A stretch of DNA of 30,408 nt from Curvibacter sp. (GTDB lineage Bacteria > Pseudomonadota > Gammaproteobacteria > Burkholderiales > Burkholderiaceae_C), in assembly GCA_003500955.1 (NCBI GenBank), contig DNQP01000219.1, positions 1 to 30,408 on the forward strand, given 5' to 3'. Positions 25,027 to 30,408 of this stretch are shown in pieces. Under the pieces are notes generated by a model. It saw only the letters and a list, made by a program, of their open reading frames with translations, was not told where the DNA came from and ran no database searches. A program made the translations under genes and the position numbers. Every line of letters starts with the position of its first letter. The first letter of the stretch is position 1.

Positions 25027-26703
25027 TCACTTCTTGTCTCTCAACTCCCGGCGCAGGATCTTGCCGACCGGCGTCTTGGGCAGCTCGGTGCGGAACTCGA
25101 CCACCTTGGGCTGCTTGTAGCCGGTCAGGTTTTCCCTGCAGTAGGCGCGCACCTGCTCCTCGGTCAGGGCCGGATCCTTCTTGACGATCACGAGCTTGAC
25201 GGCCTCGCCGGTCTTCTCGTCGGCCACGCCCACGCAGGCGCATTCGAGGACACCCGGCAGCTTGGCCACCACGTCCTCGATCTCGTTCGGGTAGACGTTG
25301 AAGCCGCTGACCAGCACCATGTCCTTCTTGCGGTCGACGATGCGGAAGAAGCCCTTCTCGTCCATGACGCCGATGTCGCCGGACTTGAACCAGCCGTCGG
25401 GTGTCATGACCTTGGCGGTCTCATCGGGGCGCTGCCAGTAGCCGGCCATGACCTGCGGGCCCTTGATGGCGATCTCGCCGGGCTGGCCCTGGGGCACATC
25501 GCGACCCTCGTCGTCGATGATCTTCATGTAGGTGCTAGGCAGCGGCACGCCGATGGTGCCGGTGAAGGAGGTGTTGGTCACCGGGTTGCAGCTCGCCGAG
25601 GGGCTGGTCTCGGACAGGCCATAACCCTCGCAGATGGGGCAGCCCGTCTGCTTGAGCCACTTGTCGGCCACCGCACCCTGCACGGCCATGCCACCGCCGA
25701 CGGAGACCTTGAGGTTGCCCCAGTTCACCTTGTTGAAGTCCGGGTGGTTGGCCAGACCGTTGAACAGGGTGTTGACCGCCGGGAAGCTGTGGAAGGTGTG
25801 CTTGGACAGCTCCTTGAGCACGGCCGGCAGATCGCGCGGGTTGGGAATCAGGATGAGCTTGCCCCCCGTGCGCATGGACAGCATCATGCCCACCGTGAAG
25901 GCGAAGATGTGGTACAGGGGCAGCGCGCACACGCCCGTGGGCTGCTGGCCGGCCGGCACCTTCTTCATCACGGGCGAGTTCCAGATCTCGGACTGCAGCA
26001 CGTTGGCGATCACGTTGCGATGCAGGAGCACGGCGCCCTTGGAGACGCCCGTGGTGCCGCCGGTGTACTGCAGCACGGCCACGTCGTCGGGCTTGATGTC
26101 GGGCTGGCGCAGGCTGCCACGCTCGCCCTGGGCCACCGCGTCGTTGAAGCGCACGGCACCCGGCAGGCTGAAGGGCGGCACCAGCTTCTTGACTTTGCGC
26201 ACCACGAAGTTGACCAGCGCGCCCTTGAGCAGACCCAGGCGGTCGCCCATGGTGCACAGCACCACGTGCTTGACCGGGGTGGCGGCGATGCACTTCTCCA
26301 GCGTGGCGGCGAAGTTCTCGATGATGACGATGGCCTTCGACCCCGAGTCCTTGAGCTGGTGCTCGAGCTCGCGCGCCGTGTACAGCGGGTTGACGTTGAC
26401 CACCACATAGCCGGCGCGCAGGATGGCAGCGACGACCACCGGGTACTGCGGCACGTTGGGCATCATGATGGCCACGCGGTCGCCCTGGGCCAGGCCCAGG
26501 CCCTGCAGGTAGGCGGCGAAGGCGCGGCTCAGGCGGTCGGTCTCGCCGAAGGTGAGCTCCTTGCCCATGAAGCTGTAGGCCGGGCGATCGGCGTACTTGC
26601 GGAAGCTCTCTTCCATCAAGGCCACCAGGGACGTGTAGGGCGAGGGCGGCAGATCGGCGGGCACGCCTTCGGGGTAGCTCTTGAGCCAGATGCGGTCGCT
26701 CAT
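25027..26703 (-). CDS. fadD: Long-chain fatty acid-CoA ligase (FadD-type)
   Basis: A 558-residue AMP-forming acyl-CoA synthetase that activates fatty acids for beta-oxidation or lipid synthesis. The ATP-binding P-loop motif YTGGTTGVSKGAVLLHRN starts at residue 213; EGYGLSETSP, the acyl-site signature, lies near 360; GWFKSGDIGVMDEKGFFRIVDRKKD near 435 and the C-terminal PKTPVGKILRRELR with the catalytic lysine are canonical. ATG 26703 (MSDRIWLKSYPEGVPADLP) has an AGGAGA site; the frame is open 14 codons further but lacks one. It is preceded by the pnt terminator, leaving only about 40 bp for its own promoter. Confidence 0.93.
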   Translation of the reverse strand: MSDRIWLKSYPEGVPADLPPSPYTSLVALMEESFRKYADRPAYSFMGKELTFGETDRLSRAFAAYLQGLGLAQGDRVAIMMPNVPQYPVVVAAILRAGYVVVNVNPLYTARELEHQLKDSGSKAIVIIENFAATLEKCIAATPVKHVVLCTMGDRLGLLKGALVNFVVRKVKKLVPPFSLPGAVRFNDAVAQGERGSLRQPDIKPDDVAVLQYTGGTTGVSKGAVLLHRNVIANVLQSEIWNSPVMKKVPAGQQPTGVCALPLYHIFAFTVGMMLSMRTGGKLILIPNPRDLPAVLKELSKHTFHSFPAVNTLFNGLANHPDFNKVNWGNLKVSVGGGMAVQGAVADKWLKQTGCPICEGYGLSETSPSASCNPVTNTSFTGTIGVPLPSTYMKIIDDEGRDVPQGQPGEIAIKGPQVMAGYWQRPDETAKVMTPDGWFKSGDIGVMDEKGFFRIVDRKKDMVLVSGFNVYPNEIEDVVAKLPGVLECACVGVADEKTGEAVKLVIVKKDPALTEEQVRAYCRENLTGYKQPKVVEFRTELPKTPVGKILRRELRDKK

Positions 26704-26743
26704 GTCTTGTCTCCTGTGTTGTCGGGGCTGACTGTAGCCGAAC

Positions 26744-26777
26744 AAAAAAAGACCGTGCTGGAATTTCCAGCACGGTC
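26744..26777 (-). terminator. Strong terminator of the pntA-pntB operon
   Basis: A perfect 13-bp stem (26751-26763 with 26765-26777, core GACCGTGCTGGAA) is separated by one base and followed on the minus strand by seven Ts. It lies 62 bp after the pntB stop and 40 bp before the fadD start. Confidence 0.9.
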
Positions 26778-26839
26778 GTGCTTTTTTCCTGTGGCGGGAT
26801 TATGCCTTGCCGGAATCGGCCGACACCCCCGGGAAAACG

Positions 26840-28252
26840 TCAGGCCTTCAGGGCTGCAAGCACCTCGTCCAGCATCTTCTTGGCGTCGCCGAAGAGCATG
26901 CGGTTGTTGTCCTTGTAGAACAGCGGGTTGTCCACGCCGGCATAGCCCGAAGCCATCGAGCGCTTCATCACGATGGAGGTCTTGGCCTTCCAGACTTCCA
27001 GCACCGGCATGCCGGCGATGGGGCTGGTCGGGTCGTCCTGCGCGGCCGGGTTCACGATGTCGTTGGCGCCAATGACCATGGCCACGTCGGTGTCCGGGAA
27101 GTCCTCGTTGATCTCGTCCATCTCGAGCACGATGTCGTAGGGGACCTTGGCCTCGGCCAGCAGCACGTTCATGTGGCCGGGCATGCGGCCGGCCACCGGG
27201 TGGATGCCGAAGCGCACCGTCACGCCCTTCTCACGCAGGGTCTTGGTGATCTCGTTGACGGTGTGCTGGGCCTGGGCCACGGCCATGCCGTAACCCGGGA
27301 CGATGATCACGCTCTTGGCCTCGCGCAGCAGCTCGGCGGTGTCGGCAGCCGTCACCGGCACCACCTCACCCTGCGGCTCGGCCGCAGCGCCAGACGCGGC
27401 CGGGGCGCCACCACCGGAGCCGAAGCCCCCGGCAATCACGCTGATGAAGTTGCGGTTCATCGCGTTGCACATGATGTAGGACAGGATGGCACCCGAGGAG
27501 CCCACGAGTGCGCCCGTGACGATCAGCAGGTCGTTGCTCAGCATGAAGCCGGTGGCCGCAGCGGCCCAGCCCGAGTAGCTGTTGAGCATGGACACCACCA
27601 CCGGCATGTCGGCGCCGCCGATGGCCATGACCATGTGCACGCCGAAGAGCAGGGCGATGACCGTCATCACGATCAGCGGGGTCATGCCCGAGGCCACATC
27701 CTTGGCCAGGATGAACTCGCGGCCGAACCAGATCACGACCAGCAGGGCCACGAGGTTGAGCCAGTGGCGTGCGGGCAGCAGCAGCGGCTTGCCGCCGATC
27801 TTGCCATTGAGCTTGCCGAAAGCGATCAGCGAACCCGAGAAGGTCACCGCCCCGATCAGGATGCCGATGTAGATCTCCACCTCATGGATGATCTTTTCCG
27901 CGCCCTGGTACTGAATCGAGGTATCGACATAGCTGGCGAAGCCGACCAGGCAGGCTGCGAGGCCCACCAGGCTGTGCATGAGCGCCACCAGCTCGGGCAT
28001 CTGGGTCATCTTCACGACCTTGGCGGCGTAGAGACCGATGCCGCCACCGATCAGCAGCGCGATGATGATCCAGGCGATGCCGGCGGGTGCGACGCGCGGG
28101 CCGAAGATGGTGGCCAGCACGGCCAGGGCCATACCAACGATGCCGAACAGGTTGCCGCGGCGCGAGGTTTCCGGGTTGGACAGGCCACCCAGGCTCAGGA
28201 TGAAGAGTATGGCGGCGCCGAGATAGGCCACCGTGGCGAGACTTTGGGACAT
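26840..28252 (-). CDS. pntB: NAD(P) transhydrogenase subunit beta
   Basis: A 470-residue inner-membrane subunit of proton-translocating transhydrogenase. The first roughly 280 residues contain about nine membrane helices ([20 protein letters not shown] at the start). The C-terminal domain III binds NADP(H), with [16 protein letters not shown] near residue 318 and the conserved [15 protein letters not shown]. With PntA it couples proton entry to hydride transfer from NADH to NADP+. It starts 32 bp after the pntA stop. Confidence 0.97.
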   Translation of the reverse strand: MSQSLATVAYLGAAILFILSLGGLSNPETSRRGNLFGIVGMALAVLATIFGPRVAPAGIAWIIIALLIGGGIGLYAAKVVKMTQMPELVALMHSLVGLAACLVGFASYVDTSIQYQGAEKIIHEVEIYIGILIGAVTFSGSLIAFGKLNGKIGGKPLLLPARHWLNLVALLVVIWFGREFILAKDVASGMTPLIVMTVIALLFGVHMVMAIGGADMPVVVSMLNSYSGWAAAATGFMLSNDLLIVTGALVGSSGAILSYIMCNAMNRNFISVIAGGFGSGGGAPAASGAAAEPQGEVVPVTAADTAELLREAKSVIIVPGYGMAVAQAQHTVNEITKTLREKGVTVRFGIHPVAGRMPGHMNVLLAEAKVPYDIVLEMDEINEDFPDTDVAMVIGANDIVNPAAQDDPTSPIAGMPVLEVWKAKTSIVMKRSMASGYAGVDNPLFYKDNNRMLFGDAKKMLDEVLAALKA

Positions 28253-28284
28253 GATCGTCTTTCCTTCTTGTTCTTGTCTCTGGA

Positions 28285-29892
28285 TTACTTGCGGAACATG
28301 GCGAGCATGCGGCGCGTGACGGCGAAGCCACCGAACATGTTGATGGCCGTGAGCACGATGCCGGCAAAGGCCAGCCAGCGGATCAGCTCATCGGGCCGGC
28401 CGGCGGTGCCGGCCTCGGGCGGCGCGATCTGCACCAGCGCGCCGATGGCGATGATGCTGGAGATGGCGTTGGTCACGCTCATCAGCGGCGTGTGCAGCGC
28501 GGGCGTGACGTTCCAGACCACCATGTAGCCGATAAAGCAGGCCAGCACGAAGACCGTGAAGTGGCCCAGGAAGGCCGCAGGCGCGTAGGCACCGATGAAC
28601 CAGAAGGCCAGTGCGGCCACGGCAAAGATGATGGCCAGGGTCTTGGCGGGCAACGGGCCGCTGCTGCCATGACCATGGCCGCCTTTCTTCTCGGCCACCG
28701 GCGCGGCGGCCGGCTTGGGTGCGGGCACCGCAGCGGGCTTGAGCGGCGGAGCCGGCCAGGTGACGGCGCCGTCCTTGATGACCGTCAGACCGCGGATGGC
28801 ATCGTCTTCCATGTTGACGTTGGCCACGCCGTCCTTGGCCTTGCAGAGCTCTTCGCTCAGGCGAAACAGATTGGTCGCGTACAGGGTGGACGACTGCTTG
28901 GCCAGGCGCGAGGCCAGGTCCGTGTAACCGATGATGGTCACGCCATGCTTGACCACGGCCTGGCCCGGCTCGGTCAGCTCGCAGTTGCCGCCCTGCTCGG
29001 CGGCCATGTCCACGATCACGCTGCCCGGCTTCATGGACTTGACCATCTCGGCCGTGATCAGCTTCGGAGCCGGCTTGCCCGGGATCAGGGCGGTGGTGAT
29101 GATGATGTCCACCTCACGCGCCTGCTGCGCGTACATCTCGCGCTGCGCCGCCTGGAAGCCCTCGCTCATGACCTTGGCGTAGCCGCCGCCGCCCGAGCCC
29201 TCTTCTTCGTAGTTCACCTTGACGAACTCGCCACCCAGCGAGACGACCTGGTCGGCCACCTCGGCGCGCGTGTCGTTGGCACGCACGATGGCGCCCAGAC
29301 CCGCGGCCGTACCGATGGCGGCGAGACCAGCCACGCCGGCACCGGCGATGAAGACCTTGGCCGGCGGCACCTTGCCCGCGGCCGTGATCTGGCCGTTGAA
29401 GTAGCGGCCGAAGGCATTGGCCGCCTCGATGACGGCACGGTAGCCGCTGACGCCGGCCATGGAGGTCAGCGCGTCCATCTTCTGCGCGCGGCTCAGGGTA
29501 CGCGGCAGCGCATCCATGGCCAGCACAGTGACCTTGCGGGCGGCCAGGCGCTGCATGAGTTCGGCGTTCTGCGCCGGCCAGATGAAGCCGATGAGGATGC
29601 TGCCCTCGCGCATCAGCGCCACCTCGTCGAGGCTCGGCGGACGCACCTTGAACACGATGTCGGACGCGGCCCAGAGCGCCGCGGCGCCGCTGATGACCTC
29701 GGCGCCGACGGCGCGGTAGGCCTCGTCGCTGAAATTGGCGGCGTCACCGGCGCCGGATTCGACGGCGACCTTGAAGCCAAGCTTGATCAGCTTCTCGACC
29801 ACTTCGGGGACGGTTGCGACCCGCTTTTCGCCCGGGAAAGTCTCCCGGGGCACCCCGATGCGTTGCGCCGGGGCGGCTGTGCCTGCTTGCAT
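28285..29892 (-). CDS. pntA: NAD(P) transhydrogenase subunit alpha (fused form)
   Basis: A 535-residue alpha subunit with both parts in one chain, as in E. coli; many bacteria split it into PntAA and PntAB. Domain I binds NAD(H), with [20 protein letters not shown] near residue 10 and the dinucleotide motif [11 protein letters not shown] near 180. An Ala/Pro-rich linker (about 384-412) containing HGHGSSG joins it to three or four membrane helices that complete domain II. ATG 29892 has an AGGAG site 8 bases upstream; the frame extends 30 codons further but that stretch is leader sequence. It is the first gene of the leftward pntA-pntB operon. Confidence 0.95.
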   Translation of the reverse strand: MQAGTAAPAQRIGVPRETFPGEKRVATVPEVVEKLIKLGFKVAVESGAGDAANFSDEAYRAVGAEVISGAAALWAASDIVFKVRPPSLDEVALMREGSILIGFIWPAQNAELMQRLAARKVTVLAMDALPRTLSRAQKMDALTSMAGVSGYRAVIEAANAFGRYFNGQITAAGKVPPAKVFIAGAGVAGLAAIGTAAGLGAIVRANDTRAEVADQVVSLGGEFVKVNYEEEGSGGGGYAKVMSEGFQAAQREMYAQQAREVDIIITTALIPGKPAPKLITAEMVKSMKPGSVIVDMAAEQGGNCELTEPGQAVVKHGVTIIGYTDLASRLAKQSSTLYATNLFRLSEELCKAKDGVANVNMEDDAIRGLTVIKDGAVTWPAPPLKPAAVPAPKPAAAPVAEKKGGHGHGSSGPLPAKTLAIIFAVAALAFWFIGAYAPAAFLGHFTVFVLACFIGYMVVWNVTPALHTPLMSVTNAISSIIAIGALVQIAPPEAGTAGRPDELIRWLAFAGIVLTAINMFGGFAVTRRMLAMFRK

Positions 29893-30075
29893 GGAAAAAT
29901 CTCCTGGAGTTTTATGAATCGTCACGCAGGCCCAACCCCGGGGGATCGCCCGCACGCGGGCAAGCTTACCCGAGAAATTCATGCCCCCCAGGCATAAGCT
30001 CTATAACTATTTCCCGGAGCATTCATAATCCGAAGCGGTAGGCTTGGAGCCCCCCGAAAACCCCGATCACAGCCC
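29893..30075. promoter_or_regulatory. Divergent region between pntA and the response regulator
   Basis: A 183-bp gap holding promoters for both sides. It contains a short GC palindrome, GCCCGC (29948-29953)/GCGGGC (29956-29961), and an A/T-rich patch at 29993-30030. TATAAC (30003-30008) and CATAAT (30024-30029) are possible plus-strand -10 elements, and TATAGA with TTATGA at 17-bp spacing is a weak minus-strand pair. No confident promoter is assigned. Confidence 0.35.
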
Positions 30076-30408
30076 ATGTCCGACGCTTCTCGCGAACCCG
30101 CCCCCTCGGTCTTGGTCATCGAAGACGACGAGCTGGTCTCCGGCATGCTCAAGTACCTGCTGGAGCGTGAACGCTACACCGTGCACGTCGCCGCCGACGG
30201 ACAAAGCGGCCTGGACCACATCCGGCAGCAAGCCCCGACCTCGATCGTGATCATGGACGTGATGCTGCCCTTTCTGGACGGCTTCACGCTGCTGCGTGAA
30301 CTGCGTGCGCTGCCCGCCTGGGGCGCCACGCGGGTCATCATGCTCAGCGCCAAGTCCCAGGGCAGCGAGATCGCCCGCGCCCTGGACGCCGGCGCCGACG
30401 ACTACCTG
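30076..30408 (+). CDS. Response regulator, receiver domain (C-terminus cut by window edge)
   Basis: The 111 codons visible form a CheY-like receiver domain. Acidic residues Glu16-Asp17-Asp18 follow the first strand (SVLVIEDDEL), the phosphoacceptor is Asp61 in IVIMDVMLPFLDGF, and Ser91 and Lys93 (MLSAKSQGSE) match the conserved Thr/Ser and Lys. GADDYL at the end is characteristic. The LVIEDDELVSGMLKYLLE and GADDYL sequence is most like OmpR- or PatA-type regulators, but the output domain lies outside the window, so DNA binding cannot be judged. It is divergent from pntA. Confidence 0.93.
   Translation, partial: MSDASREPAPSVLVIEDDELVSGMLKYLLERERYTVHVAADGQSGLDHIRQQAPTSIVIMDVMLPFLDGFTLLRELRALPAWGATRVIMLSAKSQGSEIARALDAGADDYL

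Noticed and set aside
1..30408. tRNA, rRNA, CRISPR arrays, defence systems or phage genes
   Set aside because: None was seen; all long reading frames are explained by housekeeping or catabolic genes, and repeats are dispersed palindromes without spacers.

Overview
The window is high-GC DNA, densely packed with genes on both strands. It looks like the chromosome of a betaproteobacterium, most likely Burkholderiales and probably Comamonadaceae. The reasons are the gene orders fur<>bamE-dapB-leuS-lptE-holA-proA and hpf-ptsN-hprK, the betaproteobacterial forms of gshA, argS and Kup, and intergenic palindromes of a kind I associate with that family. No rRNA, tRNA, CRISPR array, phage gene or transposase gene was found. 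Both edge genes are cut: a MmgE/PrpD protein on the left and a response regulator on the right.

Region 1 (1-5844) is the only accessory-looking block. It is a leftward catabolic operon: MaoC-like hydratase, acyl-CoA dehydrogenase, family III CoA-transferase, MmgE/PrpD. A LysR regulator is transcribed divergently. The gene set resembles the itaconate-degradation operon of Pseudomonas (ich, acyl-CoA dehydrogenase, MmgE/PrpD, ict, ccl), so activation and hydration of a C5 or branched dicarboxylate through CoA esters is the best guess. Two of its internal junctions carry palindromic repeats, one with an unusual interleaved architecture. A perfect ATC-N9-GAT palindrome lies in the divergent promoter region.

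Region 2 (5845-9840) holds psiF on the minus strand, then argS, a SPOR-domain envelope protein and dsbA on the plus strand. A 303-bp element with perfect 20-bp terminal inverted repeats and two equal-sized hairpins follows dsbA.

Region 3 (9841-20190) reads leftward. bamE-dapB-leuS-lptE-holA-proA are spaced by 13 bp or less and probably form one operon joining envelope assembly, lysine and peptidoglycan precursor synthesis, translation, replication and proline synthesis. gshA (glutathione) and kup (potassium uptake) follow.

Region 4 (20191-24161) has fur, divergent from bamE; the leftward hpf-ptsN-hprK cluster (ribosome hibernation and nitrogen-PTS regulation); and corA, divergent from hpf with a long structured leader. 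Region 5 (24162-29892) reads leftward: mtn, fadD, pntB and pntA. The start of a response regulator lies divergent at the right edge.

Apart from the repeats, leaders and catabolic cluster, the content is ordinary housekeeping.
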